Position numbers and translations under genes: made by a program. From positions 1-64,000 of the forward strand of contig JAEYQK010000123.1 of assembly GCA_023410055.1 (NCBI GenBank): a stretch of 64,000 nucleotides of DNA, in the 5' to 3' direction. The first letter of the stretch is position 1, and every line of letters begins with the position of its first letter. Of the stretch, positions 19,285-28,708 are shown piece after piece. Below the pieces are notes generated by a model, which had not been told where the DNA came from, ran no database searches, and saw only the letters and a list, made by a program, of their open reading frames with translations. Source of the stretch: Acidobacteriota bacterium. Its GTDB lineage: Bacteria; Acidobacteriota; Terriglobia; Terriglobales; Acidobacteriaceae.

Positions 19285-20062
19285 AAATGAGAACAACGGA
19301 AGAGACTTGATACAGATCAACACCGACGATCGCGTATTTGTCCTCACCGGCGCTGGCATCAGCGCCGAAAGTGGTATTCCGACCTTCCGCGACTCCAATG
19401 GGCTCTGGCACGGTGTGCGTCCGGAAGACGTGGCGACTCCCGAAGCATGGCAACGCGACCCGCACATGGTCTGGGAGTTCTACTCCATGCGTCGGAAGCA
19501 CGCCAAGGAATGTAAGCCGAATCCGGCTCATTCCACTCTGGCGCAGCTTGAAAAGAGACTAGGCGAGAGACTCACCATTTGCACCCAGAACGTCGATCAC
19601 CTGCACGAGGCGGCAGGAACACGACGAGTGATTCACATGCATGGCGAGTTGCTGATGAGCCGGTGTGAGCGACAGGGATGCCGTCTCCCGCCGTTTTACG
19701 ATGAGTCGGCTTACGATGTAAAAACCGGTATCCCCAAGTGCGAATGCGGCGCGAAGATCCGGCCCCATATTTGTTGGTTCGGAGAAATGCCTTATCAACT
19801 TAATGGAATCCTCGAGGCACTCGACCGCTGCACGATCTTCATAACAATTGGAAGTTCGGGGCTGGTTGAACCGGCTGCCAGCTTCGCCCTCTTTGCCGGA
19901 CGCGGCAGCACAAAACGACGGACTCGCAAGTACTACATAGGCGTCGAGGAACCTGACAACAGCATGTTTTTCGAACGCTGCTTCATTGGCCCGGCGGGCA
20001 AGCTGCTTCCCAAAATCTTCACCATTGCCGAACGTTCGCAGAAGATGAAGCGCACGGAATAG
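19277..20062 (+). CDS. Sirtuin (NAD-dependent protein deacylase, Sir2 family)
   Basis: About 261 residues. NAD-binding GAGISAESGIPTFR, TQNVDHLHEAAG with the catalytic region HMHGE, zinc ligands in CERQGC and CECG, and RPHICWFGE all fit bacterial Sir2. Removes acyl groups from lysine using NAD. Start is uncertain: ATG 19277 lies inside a hairpin repeat and has no ribosome site, while an in-frame TTG at 19307 has GGAAGAG just before it and would start the protein close to the NAD motif as usual. Diverges from polA. Confidence 0.93.
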   Translation: MWENENNGRDLIQINTDDRVFVLTGAGISAESGIPTFRDSNGLWHGVRPEDVATPEAWQRDPHMVWEFYSMRRKHAKECKPNPAHSTLAQLEKRLGERLTICTQNVDHLHEAAGTRRVIHMHGELLMSRCERQGCRLPPFYDESAYDVKTGIPKCECGAKIRPHICWFGEMPYQLNGILEALDRCTIFITIGSSGLVEPAASFALFAGRGSTKRRTRKYYIGVEEPDNSMFFERCFIGPAGKLLPKIFTIAERSQKMKRTE

Positions 20063-20066
20063 AAAA

Positions 20067-20087
20067 GGCGCAGCCCTCGACTGCGCC
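20067..20087 (+). terminator. Hairpin after sirtuin gene
   Basis: GGCGCAG/CTGCGCC stem with a 7-base loop starting five bases after the stop codon; there is no U tract, so termination is only possible. Confidence 0.4.
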
Positions 20088-20283
20088 CTCTGACCTCGGT
20101 TGTCTCACTTTCCAGACGGAGTGGTGGTCGAAGTACTTTCGGTGGTAGTAGTGTGAGACTAGGTACGAAGCGGTGGGTTCCGCCGAGCTAGATGCATCGC
20201 AAGGCGAGGTAGGTTGCAACAGAATGCTCTTCTGGAATCCATGTTGCTCAAAATGATTCTGCGCGTCAGAATACGTCTACGCT

Positions 20284-21186
20284 ATGAGCACCCTAGAATT
20301 GCGATCCATTCGCAAATGCTACGACCAGTTCGTCGCCGTAGATGCGCTTTCGTTTGAAATCGCCCCGGGACAGGTTTACGGCCTTCTTGGACCAAACGGA
20401 GCCGGAAAAACCAGCAGTATCCGAATGATGATCGGCATAACCCTGCCCGATTCGGGCGAAGTAATGATGTTCGGCGAGCCGTTCCGTCGCGAGCACCTGA
20501 AACGTGTGGGATATTTGCCAGAGGAGCGCGGCCTATACCGCAAGATGAAGTTGCAGGAGCACTTGGTGCTCCTTGGCGAACTCAAGGGTCTGTCGAAGAA
20601 CGAGGCGCTGAAGCGCACAAACTCATGGTGTGAGCGTCTGGAACTGGCGGACCGGCTCGACAAGAAAGTTGAAGAGCTATCCAAGGGCATGCAGCAGAAA
20701 GTGCAATTCATCGGCGCACTGCTTCATGATCCTGATCTCATCATCATGGACGAACCCTTTTCGGGTCTCGATCCCTCGAACGCCGTCGTGCTCAAGGACG
20801 TGCTGCTGGAACTCAAGCGCGCGGGCAAGAGCATCCTTTTTTCTACCCACAGGATGGAACAGGCAGAGCGGTTGTGCGACTCCATTTGCCTGGTAAGTCA
20901 CGGCAAGGCCGTGCTTGAGGGCCAACTGGCACAAATCAAGGCGGGTTACGGCCATCGCAACGTGCAGTTACAGTACGACGGCAAAGATGGCTTTCTGAAC
21001 GACCCTGCGCTGGTCGAATCCAAGAACGACTACGGCAACTACGTCGAAGTTCGCTTGCGCCCTGAGGCCGACCCTCAAGACTTGCTAAAGCTCGTCGCGG
21101 GTCGAACGCGTATCACCCGGTTCGAGATCATGGAGCCATCGCTGGAAGAAATCTTCATCGAGGTCGTGGGGAAAGTAGATGCGTAA
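20284..21186 (+). CDS. ABC transporter ATP-binding protein (NatA-like)
   Basis: 300 residues. Walker A GPNGAGKTSSI, signature LSKGMQQKVQFIGAL, Walker B LIIMDEPFSGLDP and switch STHRMEQAERL. The C-terminal extension (about 215-300) is that of NatA-type exporters. Its stop overlaps the start of the permease gene by 8 bases, so they form an ABC exporter. Sodium or drug export is a family-based guess. Confidence 0.94.
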   Translation: MSTLELRSIRKCYDQFVAVDALSFEIAPGQVYGLLGPNGAGKTSSIRMMIGITLPDSGEVMMFGEPFRREHLKRVGYLPEERGLYRKMKLQEHLVLLGELKGLSKNEALKRTNSWCERLELADRLDKKVEELSKGMQQKVQFIGALLHDPDLIIMDEPFSGLDPSNAVVLKDVLLELKRAGKSILFSTHRMEQAERLCDSICLVSHGKAVLEGQLAQIKAGYGHRNVQLQYDGKDGFLNDPALVESKNDYGNYVEVRLRPEADPQDLLKLVAGRTRITRFEIMEPSLEEIFIEVVGKVDA

Positions 21187-22456
21187 TACCTGGTTGATTA
21201 TCCGTCGCGAGTATCTCGACAAAGTACGCACGAAGGGCTTCATCATCTCCACTTTGGCGATGCCGCTGATCATAGGCGTGCTCCTTCTACCCGGTCGGCT
21301 TGCCACGATGAAGAGTGAGACAACCACCAAGATCGTCATTGCCGCCGCAGACCGCGGGTTGGCCCAGCAGGTGAAAGATTCGCTCGAACATAGCGCTGGC
21401 CAGAACCGCCTTACAGGTAACAGCGACGCGGCACTTGCGGGACATTTCGATGTTCAGCTCGCTCCTGAGATGAGCGAACAGCAGCGGGACATCCTTCGCG
21501 ACCGCCTCTCTCGCAAAGAAATTGACGGCTTCCTGTGGCTTGGCAACCAGGAACTTGCAGACCGCAAGGTGTCGTACGTCTGCCGCGAGTCCGCAGATTT
21601 CGTGCAGCAAAGCGCATTGCGCTCCGCCCTCGAAAACGCCGTCATTGTGCAGGCGCTCAGTATGCGCGGAGTCGCCAAGACGGATGTAAACAATCTCCTG
21701 CAGGACATCAGTCTCGACGTGAAACGCGTGGACCGCGGCAAAGAGACTAGGGTCGACACAACCGCCAATTTCTTCGCGTATTATGCAATGGTGATGATGC
21801 TCTACTTCATCGTCCTGATTTACGGCATCGCGGTAATGCGCTCCGTGATCGAGGAGAAATCCTCCCGCGTAATGGAAGTCATCCTCTCCTGCATCACTCC
21901 TCGGGAGTTGCTGGCCGGCAAGATTATTGGCGTTGCCTCCGTCGGCCTAACTCAAGTACTGATCTGGGTTGCGGTAGTAATGCTGGCCTCGGCGCCTGGG
22001 CTCGCCGCTTCCGACCTTTTGCGTAAAGTGCATATCTCTACACCCGCGATGGTCACCTTCCCGATCTTCTTCCTGCTCGGATATCTGCTTTATGCCACGC
22101 TCTACGCCGCATTGGGGGCAGCCATTAATACCGAGCAGGAAGGCCAGCAAATGCAGTTCATCATCATGTCGCCATTGATTGTGGCATTGGCACTGGTCAT
22201 TCCGGTGATTCAGCACCCAAACAGCGCATTGGCAACCTGGATGTCGATGGTTCCTTTCATCTCTCCTATCGTGATGTACCTCAGAATTGCCGTTGAGACG
22301 CCTCCCTTGTGGCAGGTAGCCTTGTCCATGGCGCTACTGGTCGCAACCATCTACGGATTGCTCGTACTATGTGCGCGCATCTATCGCGTCGGCATCTTGA
22401 TGTATGGCAAGCGGCCAACCTTGCCCGAGATCATCCGGTGGATCAGATACGCATGA
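21179..22456 (+). CDS. ABC-2 type permease (NatB-like)
   Basis: 425 residues. An N-terminal membrane segment (FIISTLAMPLIIGVLLLPG), a large extracytoplasmic domain (about 45-195) and then five or six membrane segments, with VIEEKSSRVMEVILSCITPR, the NatB/ABC2_membrane_3 signature, preceding the core. Translationally coupled to the ATPase gene. Substrate unknown. Confidence 0.92.
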   Translation: MRNTWLIIRREYLDKVRTKGFIISTLAMPLIIGVLLLPGRLATMKSETTTKIVIAAADRGLAQQVKDSLEHSAGQNRLTGNSDAALAGHFDVQLAPEMSEQQRDILRDRLSRKEIDGFLWLGNQELADRKVSYVCRESADFVQQSALRSALENAVIVQALSMRGVAKTDVNNLLQDISLDVKRVDRGKETRVDTTANFFAYYAMVMMLYFIVLIYGIAVMRSVIEEKSSRVMEVILSCITPRELLAGKIIGVASVGLTQVLIWVAVVMLASAPGLAASDLLRKVHISTPAMVTFPIFFLLGYLLYATLYAALGAAINTEQEGQQMQFIIMSPLIVALALVIPVIQHPNSALATWMSMVPFISPIVMYLRIAVETPPLWQVALSMALLVATIYGLLVLCARIYRVGILMYGKRPTLPEIIRWIRYA

Positions 22457-22484
22457 GCGTAAAGCGCTGATCACAGACATTTTG

Positions 22485-22769
22485 TCAGCAGCGCGTTCTC
22501 GTTTGCGTCAACAGTTCAGGACTGATTTCGTGCAGGCACGATATCCGCCCCACCGCTTCACGGTAAGCAGGAACTAATGCCCGTGCAATCACGACGGCCT
22601 TGCCGTCCGGTTCTACGGCAATCGTCATTAGGGGCGCACAATCTGGACACAACCAGAAGTGCTCAATATGACCTCGGTCGCTCTGTTTGCCCTTCAACCG
22701 AAACAGCTTGCCGGTACCGAAATATCGAAAAACGTTAGAGCAGCCCGGATTCGTGCATTTAGCCAACAT
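22485..22769 (-). CDS. Small zinc-ribbon-like protein
   Basis: 94 residues with CTNPGC near the N-terminus and CPDC about 35 residues later, a four-Cys zinc-ribbon arrangement. A hydrophobic/basic middle (FRYFGTGKLFRLKG) lies between them. It overlaps no other gene and runs convergent with the permease gene. Function unknown; RNA/DNA or protein binding is possible. Confidence 0.6.
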   Translation of the reverse strand: MLAKCTNPGCSNVFRYFGTGKLFRLKGKQSDRGHIEHFWLCPDCAPLMTIAVEPDGKAVVIARALVPAYREAVGRISCLHEISPELLTQTRTRC

Positions 22770-22886
22770 TTCTAATCTCCTGCGATGACGGCTGGATAAA
22801 TTGCAGGTAGGGGGCCAATAGAGGGCGTGCTTTGGTTAGAAGTTGCTAAAGCTTCTCTCTCGCATCTCGCCATGTAGAATCTTCGT

Positions 22887-23612
22887 GTGAGCGCCACCAC
22901 AACCAACCCGGCTCCCGCGGCGGAGCAGAAGCCGCAACGCTTTACGTTGCGCCAGCGTCTGGTCATCTGGCTTGTGACGGCGGTTGGCTATCTGGCAATA
23001 AGGCTAATCGGCCCCACGCTGCGCGTTACCGAATCGGTCGAAGAAGGCGGGCCGGAAAAGATGCACATGGATCCGGCGGTGATGGTCTTTTGGCATCGCT
23101 GCGTGTTTCCGGCGACGTACTTCTATCGCAAGCGCGGCATTGCCGTCATGACGAGCCAGAGCTTCGATGGCGAATACATTGCGCGCATCATTCATCGTTT
23201 CGGATTTTCGGCCCCTCGCGGATCCAGTTCGCGAGGCGGTGTGCGTGCGCTGCTCGGCATGCACAAGATCATTGACAAGGGGCTGAGCGTCGCATTCACG
23301 ATCGACGGCCCGCGTGGACCGATCTACGTTGCGAAGCCTGGGCCGGTATTGCTGGCACGGAATACGCAAGTGCCGATCTATTGTTTCTACATCGCCTGCG
23401 AAAACGCCTGGGTGCTCGGGTCATGGGACCAGTTCATGATTCCCAAACCTTTCTCGCGGATCCTGGTACGTGTCGGACGACTTATTCACGTGCCGCGGGA
23501 GACCGACAGTGCGGGAATCGGAGCCTACCATGCCGACATGCAGGCTACGCTGGACCGGGTCCGGCAGTACGCGGACGAACATCTACCCGGCACTGCGGCA
23601 AAGCTACAGTAG
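22887..23612 (+). CDS. DUF374 / lysophospholipid acyltransferase-like membrane-associated protein
   Basis: 241 residues starting at GTG. One N-terminal hydrophobic stretch (LVIWLVTAVGYLAIRLIG) is followed by a catalytic region FWHRCVFP, SQSFDGEYIARI, GSSSRGGVRAL and FTIDGPRGP, the DUF374 pattern related to LPS/phospholipid acyltransferases. It would act at the inner membrane in lipid or lipid A acylation. No lipid genes flank it, so the substrate is open. Confidence 0.85.
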   Translation: MSATTTNPAPAAEQKPQRFTLRQRLVIWLVTAVGYLAIRLIGPTLRVTESVEEGGPEKMHMDPAVMVFWHRCVFPATYFYRKRGIAVMTSQSFDGEYIARIIHRFGFSAPRGSSSRGGVRALLGMHKIIDKGLSVAFTIDGPRGPIYVAKPGPVLLARNTQVPIYCFYIACENAWVLGSWDQFMIPKPFSRILVRVGRLIHVPRETDSAGIGAYHADMQATLDRVRQYADEHLPGTAAKLQ

Positions 23613-23686
23613 AAGGGTAAGTGGGCCAGACCGCACCCTCTCTTCGGAAGTGTGGCACCGACGGCATATGTTTCTGATTCAGTCAG

Positions 23687-23757
23687 TACCCCCCCTCCCC
23701 CTACTTCTCTGTACCACTGATGATCTAAAGGAGTTAGCAGGTCGATTGACTGATGCG
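23687..23757. repeat. Dispersed repeat with poly-C/GTACCCC head
   Basis: GTACCCC, a C-rich run, then CTGATGATCTAAAGGAGTTAGC and GACTGATGC. The same order of blocks recurs at 44091-44168. Non-coding in both places. Confidence 0.65.
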
Positions 23758-24024
23758 AAGCGGCCAGTGCCTCCTGGCCGGAGTGCCTCCTCGTATAGAA
23801 TCACGAACTCCGCGTAGATACTTCCCAACTCCAGATTAGCAGGTGAGGAGGGGTGAACCCGACAACGTCCGGGAGTTTGTTTTTCACTCAATTTCAGTGG
23901 CTTACGGCCATTTGTGCACCTCAGGGGACTTGACGGGCCTTTTTCGGATTTCGACCAGGTTGCACTTCAGTTAGGTACCAGCTCGTTATTGCGCCATTCG
24001 TTTGTTCCGTATTACTCTCATTGT

Positions 24025-24266
24025 GGTTCGCGCGTTCATTGGGAAGCGGGTGCAAGTCCCGCGCTGCCGCGCAACTGTTAGCGAGGAAACACCCTGCCGC
24101 GTTCGATCTCAATGCGGCGGGACGGTGATCAGCCACTGGGTTGAGTCCTGGGAAGGCGATCATCGGAAATCGGATTCGAAGACCCACCCTTTCGCTTCGC
24201 GAAAGAATGGGGCACCCACAAGGCGTTTGAGTCCTTACTCGCGAAGCCAGGAGACCGGCGCGAACC
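24025..24266 (+). promoter_or_regulatory. Cobalamin riboswitch upstream of the TonB-dependent receptor
   Basis: The core reads GGGAAGCGGGTGCAAGTCCC, GCTGCCGCGCAACTGT (the B12-box region), then GCCACTG and CTGGGAAGGCG, ending with GCCAGGAGACCGGC. An outer P1 helix can be drawn between GGTTCGCG (24025-24032) and CGCGAACC (24259-24266). It lies about 80 bases before the receptor ATG, where B12 should repress expression. A hairpin of the family A type lies in a variable arm (24182-24216). Confidence 0.92.
24182..24216. repeat. Family A-like hairpin inside the riboswitch
   Basis: ACCCACCCTTTCGC TTC GCGAAAG AATGGGGCACC: on the reverse strand it begins GGTGCCCCA and ends GGGTGGGT, the outer arms of family A, with a different inner stem. 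It sits between the GGGAAGGC block and the 3' AGGAGACC block. Confidence 0.6.
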
Positions 24267-24345
24267 GAAACCGGAATGGCACACGCAATAGCGTGATCGC
24301 CACCGGCATTCTCACGCCCCTTTCGCGTGCAAAGGAGGGCCGCTG

Positions 24346-26589
24346 ATGCGCCCGTCTCGTGTATTCGTGTCTTGTTTTCTGTTCTTGTCTTTCTTTCTTG
24401 TAGCTGTATTTGCGTCCGCTGCCGACTTACAGGTAAAGGTCACTGATCCCCAGAAGGCTGTTGTTGCTGGAGCGCGTGTCGTTCTCTATGGCGCAACGAG
24501 TTCCGCCCCCATCAGCGTTCAGCGCAGCTCGACGGAAGGCGTAGTAAGCTTCAGCAATCTTGCGCCCGGACAGTCGTACCGCGTCGAAGTAACGGTTCCC
24601 GGATTCGCCGCTGCCAGCTCCAAGGTCGAAGCGATTGCCCAAGGCAATGCAGTCGACGTCGAGTTGCGGATTGCGCCGCCTTCACAGACGGTAACGGTCA
24701 GTGCGACACGCACGCCGTTGACCGCCGAAGAATCGGCGGCCGACATTACGCAAATTACCGGCTCCGAACTCGCGTCCGCACAACCCACGGCAGCGGCCGA
24801 CGTTATTCGCTTTCAACCGGGTGCAGTAGTCAGCACGTCAGGCAACCAGGGTGGACTCGCCTCGCTGTTCGTGCGCGGCGGCGAATCGCGCTACAACAAG
24901 GTGATCATTGATGGCGTGGTTGTGAACGATCCGGGCGGCACGTTCAACTTCGGCACGCGCTCGATGGACCAGATCGATCGCGCTGAGTTCGTCCGCGGAG
25001 CCGAGAGCGCGCTGTATGGCTCCGACGCCATGACCAGCGTCGTGCAAATGTGGACGCGCAACGGTACCACCCGCACACCGGAATTGCGCTTCGGTGCTGA
25101 CGGCGGCAACTTCGGGACGGCAAACGGCTATGCATCGCTCGCCGGCGCGCGTGGGCGCTTCGATTACAACCTCTTCGGATCGCAATTCAACACGAACGGG
25201 CAGGGTCCGAACGACGAATACTCGAATTCATCACAGGGCGCGAACGTCGGCGTGCAGATCACGCCGCAGTCGTTCTTCCGCTTCAATACCCGCCACTCCA
25301 ACAGCCACACCGGTGTTCCCTCGTCCTGGGACTTCAACGGCATCCGGCTCTTACCGCCGGACACGGATCAGTTCGCGCGCGGCAACAGCTTCCAGGCCAG
25401 CGGTGAGTTGGGATTCAACCTCTCGTCGCGTTTCCAGAACCGGGTCACGGTCTACGAGTACAATTCTCGCACGCTAAACGCAAATCCGCTGGACGATCCT
25501 GCGCGTGAAGTACCGTTGATCCCGGGATTTACTTCCTCCTACAGCGGCTTCATTGATTCGCCATTCAGTTCTTTTTCGCACATCAACGAAGCCGGACTGG
25601 ACTATCAGGGCGAGTACGACGAGCGTAGCTGGGCACGCACAGTTTTCGGCTATCACTTCGTTGACGAGAACGGCTGGGTCGGCGATGCGGTTTATGGCTC
25701 GAACACGCACGGATTGCGGCGCAATCACGAAGCCTTTGCTCAGCAGATGTTCACCTGGAAGCGTTTTTCCCTGATCGCTGCGGAAAGGTTCGTCCACAAC
25801 GAGGCCTTCGGGAACACGGCGCTGCCGCGCATAGCGGGAACGGTGCAGGTGTTGCGCGGAGGTAGCTTCTTCTCTGGAACGCGGCTGCGGGCCGCATATA
25901 GCGAAGGCTTCAAAGAGCCTCGGCTGGAAGAGGCCTTTGCATCGGGTTCGTACATTACGCCCAATCCGGCGCTGAGACCTGAGAGGAACCAGTCGTGGGA
26001 GGCCGGCTTTCAGCAGAACTTCGCAGGCGCGAGGTACGAGCTCTCGGGGACCTACTTCCACAACTCGTTCCGTGATCTGATCACCTTTTCGATGGATCCC
26101 AACACGTACATGGGGCAATACGTAAACTTGAACGAGTCACTCGCACACGGCGCGGAACTGGTCTTTAGCGCGCGCCCGATGACGAAGCTGCTCGTTAAGG
26201 CCGGCTACAGCTACACGTCCACCCAGATACTCAGCGCTCCAGAAACTTATGACGTGCTGCAAAGCGCCGGGCGGCCGCTGCTGAGGCGTCCGAAGAACTC
26301 GGGCACCCTGTCGGCCACGTGGACAAGTCGGCGCTGGGGAGCGAACATCGGGGCCACCGCCGTGGGACGCAGGAGCGACTCGGACTTCATCGGTTTGACT
26401 CCCGCGATCACCTATGCAGCCGGATACGCGCGGGTCGACATGGGCTTCTGGCGGGCGATCACCCCGCGCATGACCGCGTACGTGAATCTCGGAAACGCCT
26501 TTAACAACCATTACAACGAAGTGGTCGGCTATCCGGCGCTCGGAACAACCGTTCGCGCCGGAATGCGGTTCCGGATTGGCGGAGAGTAG
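24346..26589 (+). CDS. TonB-dependent outer-membrane receptor, probably for cobalamin (BtuB-like)
   Basis: 747 residues. A signal peptide (ending ASA) precedes a carboxypeptidase-regulatory-like fold (about 25-110) with QVKVTDPQKAVVAGARV, common in acidobacterial receptors. The plug follows: VSATRTPLTAEESAADITQI, LFVRGGESRYNKVIIDGV and FVRGAESALYGSDAM. The beta-barrel ends in aromatic-rich strands, with final residues VRAGMRFRIGGE. The riboswitch immediately upstream indicates corrinoid uptake. No TonB box assigned. Confidence 0.93.
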   Translation: MRPSRVFVSCFLFLSFFLVAVFASAADLQVKVTDPQKAVVAGARVVLYGATSSAPISVQRSSTEGVVSFSNLAPGQSYRVEVTVPGFAAASSKVEAIAQGNAVDVELRIAPPSQTVTVSATRTPLTAEESAADITQITGSELASAQPTAAADVIRFQPGAVVSTSGNQGGLASLFVRGGESRYNKVIIDGVVVNDPGGTFNFGTRSMDQIDRAEFVRGAESALYGSDAMTSVVQMWTRNGTTRTPELRFGADGGNFGTANGYASLAGARGRFDYNLFGSQFNTNGQGPNDEYSNSSQGANVGVQITPQSFFRFNTRHSNSHTGVPSSWDFNGIRLLPPDTDQFARGNSFQASGELGFNLSSRFQNRVTVYEYNSRTLNANPLDDPAREVPLIPGFTSSYSGFIDSPFSSFSHINEAGLDYQGEYDERSWARTVFGYHFVDENGWVGDAVYGSNTHGLRRNHEAFAQQMFTWKRFSLIAAERFVHNEAFGNTALPRIAGTVQVLRGGSFFSGTRLRAAYSEGFKEPRLEEAFASGSYITPNPALRPERNQSWEAGFQQNFAGARYELSGTYFHNSFRDLITFSMDPNTYMGQYVNLNESLAHGAELVFSARPMTKLLVKAGYSYTSTQILSAPETYDVLQSAGRPLLRRPKNSGTLSATWTSRRWGANIGATAVGRRSDSDFIGLTPAITYAAGYARVDMGFWRAITPRMTAYVNLGNAFNNHYNEVVGYPALGTTVRAGMRFRIGGE

Positions 26590-26995
26590 TATCGACCTGC
26601 CCAGGAGGATCTCAGGTTAGCCTCGTGCGCCTGAGATCTTTCCCCGGGGGTACCCGGGGTACCCCCACCCTGTGGAAAATCGCAAAGTATCAGAAACAAA
26701 GCAGTTACTGTTTCAGACTTCCAAAGTCTGGACTTAAGTCTATGAATCGATGGGAGTTGTTGAATCAGATTACCGAGGTAACCACATTGTTGACCCAGCT
26801 ACATACATTTTAGCCAATTCGGCAGGGTGAACCGGACAGGGAGAGACAATCTATATCTTGTGTCGTGGCAAATAGTTACAGGGAATCCTGGCGGTTGCGG
26901 GGGTTGACATGCTTCGCCTCCTGGGGACTTCTCCTTGCACGGTCGGGAGCATTGACCGGAGTACGGCACATAGGGACTCGCCTTGGCAGTTCTCT
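26590..26995. other. Intergenic region with GGTACCC-centred repeat
   Basis: At 26656-26679 GGGGTACCCCCACCC is followed by TGTGGAAAAT, related to 16158-16178. A small inverted repeat (CAGACTTCCAAAGTCTGG) lies near 26727. No gene seen. Confidence 0.55.
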
Positions 26996-27406
26996 TTAGA
27001 AGCCACTCTTCGGTGCCAAAGATGGCTTGATGTCTATCACGGGAGTTCCATCGAGAGCTTCGAGCGATTCCACATGGATGCGGCACGGCGGCTCGATTTC
27101 AAGAAGGCGGACAACATGCAACCCTATGGGGTTTGGCCGATCAGGCGAACGGGTGGCAAACACTCCTCGAAGAGGCTCATTCATATTCCCGCGTGGACGT
27201 ACCTTCAGGGTGTCCCGCCGACCCTCGTGCAGCCAGGTGAAGATCAACACAGACTCTCCCGCCCTTAGGCCTTCGAGAGCGACGGCGAACTCAGGAGCAA
27301 TCTCGATCCAAGCATCAGGTGCTCCTTCATCAGCCTGTTTGGGACAATCGGCACGGGACTTGAGCGGTGACCGCACTGTTCCAATCAGCTTCAGTTGAGG
27401 TTCCAT
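26996..27406 (-). CDS. trmO: tRNA m6t6A37 methyltransferase TrmO (TsaA/YaeB family)
   Basis: 136 residues. IGTVRSPLKSRADCPKQ at the N-terminus, then LIFTWLHEG and RGVFATRSPDRPNPIGLHVVRL match the TrmO N-terminal catalytic domain, which uses SAM to methylate t6A at tRNA position 37. It lacks the C-terminal domain of the E. coli protein, as many bacterial homologues do. Orientation is opposite to the receptor gene. Confidence 0.92.
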   Translation of the reverse strand: MEPQLKLIGTVRSPLKSRADCPKQADEGAPDAWIEIAPEFAVALEGLRAGESVLIFTWLHEGRRDTLKVRPRGNMNEPLRGVFATRSPDRPNPIGLHVVRLLEIEPPCRIHVESLEALDGTPVIDIKPSLAPKSGF

Positions 27407-27703
27407 AACTTCACTTCGCGGAAATGTTAGCAGGCGGACAGCTGTTCAGAACAGGCAATTATCCGCAAACGGGAAAGCATATCAACCGCTGCGCCCGAAA
27501 GGCGATTGGTTGACACACTACCGTCAACTACTCGCAGTCTGACTGTCACTCGCAACTTCGTGGCTGGTGGCCCTCGCCCTGGCCCGGTGTTGGCGAACGG
27601 TGGGCGTTCTCAAAGCAGCTCGTGACGCACAGGGGGAAAACACCCACATCCATTTGGGCCACCTGCCGATTATATTTACTTCGGCGGTTCTGATGCAGGT
27701 GTT
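27407..27703. other. Intergenic region, nothing recognised
   Basis: About 300 bases between trmO and the DUF5694 gene without a supported frame or hairpin family. Confidence 0.4.
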
Positions 27704-28564
27704 CTATTTGCCGGAAGCGAGCAGTTCGTCAAGCGTGCGCAGCTTGAGCGTTGGATCGTCACCAATGAAACGAGACAGCAACGTCTGGTGTCCGGCACCA
27801 TAGAGAACGAGCACGCGGTCGTCAGGCTCGATGATGCTGAGGAGGCTGGTGAGGATGAGCGTGTTGCGCTCATACCAGCGCGTCAATAAGCGAGCACCCG
27901 CCGGATCGTTGTTATCTCCGAAGTGCCCCAGACGCGCATAGATCGCAGCATTGTTGGCGATCGCTTCCGGCGAGTTGATGCCACGATAGATCTCCAGCAC
28001 GGTCGGCCCTAGATTAGATTCTCCGCTAGCCTTGGTTTGTTCAGAGCCCATGCGCTCAAGGGCTTCAAGCTCACGCGAGCGGCCGTTGGCCTTCGCCCAA
28101 TTGATCAGCGATCCATAGGGAAAATCCCACATAGTATCGATGGCGCAAACTTTCTTCAGTCCCATGAGCTTGGCCAGACGCATACCGACTTGCTGACGCT
28201 CATCGCGCGTGAGCTGGTGTCGGCCATCCACATATTCGCCATAGACGCGATCCAGGCCCGTCTGATCGCCAGCGTTCCACTCAATGGCGACTTTGGTCGG
28301 GCGAAACCGGGCCAGCACGGCCGTCAGTTCTTCGATTTCAGCTTGACGCTTCGGCGTGAGCACATCGTCGGCTTTCATGTTTTGCACGTCGAGACCGGGA
28401 TTGCCCATATGGTATGTACCAAGCAGGAGCACTTCGGCCTGTGGGGTGGCGCTGGAGGCGTCAATCGGTTTGAGCTTACTTTGGGCAAGGCTTGGGATCG
28501 CAGCGAATATAAGCACTATGGAACAGAGCAGCAGCTGACGGACAACAAACCGCATCATCGGCAA
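27704..28564 (-). CDS. Secreted DUF5694 (TraB/TIKI-like) protein
   Basis: 286 residues with a signal peptide (LLLCSIVLIFAAIPSLAQ). The mature part has LLLGTYHMGNPG, KVAIEWNAGD and LVLYGAGHQTLLSRFI. The GTYH, conserved Glu and GAGH pattern recalls the TraB/TIKI superfamily of putative metalloproteases, and DUF5694 is the acidobacterial/Bacteroidota group with this order. Enzymatic activity is not demonstrated. Divergent from ilvD. Confidence 0.82.
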   Translation of the reverse strand: MPMMRFVVRQLLLCSIVLIFAAIPSLAQSKLKPIDASSATPQAEVLLLGTYHMGNPGLDVQNMKADDVLTPKRQAEIEELTAVLARFRPTKVAIEWNAGDQTGLDRVYGEYVDGRHQLTRDERQQVGMRLAKLMGLKKVCAIDTMWDFPYGSLINWAKANGRSRELEALERMGSEQTKASGESNLGPTVLEIYRGINSPEAIANNAAIYARLGHFGDNNDPAGARLLTRWYERNTLILTSLLSIIEPDDRVLVLYGAGHQTLLSRFIGDDPTLKLRTLDELLASGK

Positions 28565-28643
28565 GCCTCCTGAACGTATCTACGCAGTACGGAAGGGGAT
28601 TGTTCCGGCAGGATGTCAGCTCGACGCGTGCTGCCTCTAGCGG

Positions 28644-28669
28644 CTTCGATGGTTCGAATCGAAGTTTTT
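28644..28669 (+). terminator. Hairpin with U tract in the ilvD leader
   Basis: CTTCGAT/ATCGAAG stem with a GGTTCGA loop followed by TTTTT, about 40 bases before the ilvD ATG on the same strand. It resembles an attenuator or terminator; no leader peptide was identified. Confidence 0.4.
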
Positions 28670-28708
28670 GCTCCGGCACCCCCCTTTGCGCCCTGTTAAG
28701 CTAAATGC

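Noticed and set aside
28641..28670. GGTTCGAATC at 28651-28660 looked like a tRNA T-loop
   Set aside because: The flanks form a simple 7-base hairpin followed by a U tract; no anticodon or D arm and no acceptor pairing could be drawn.
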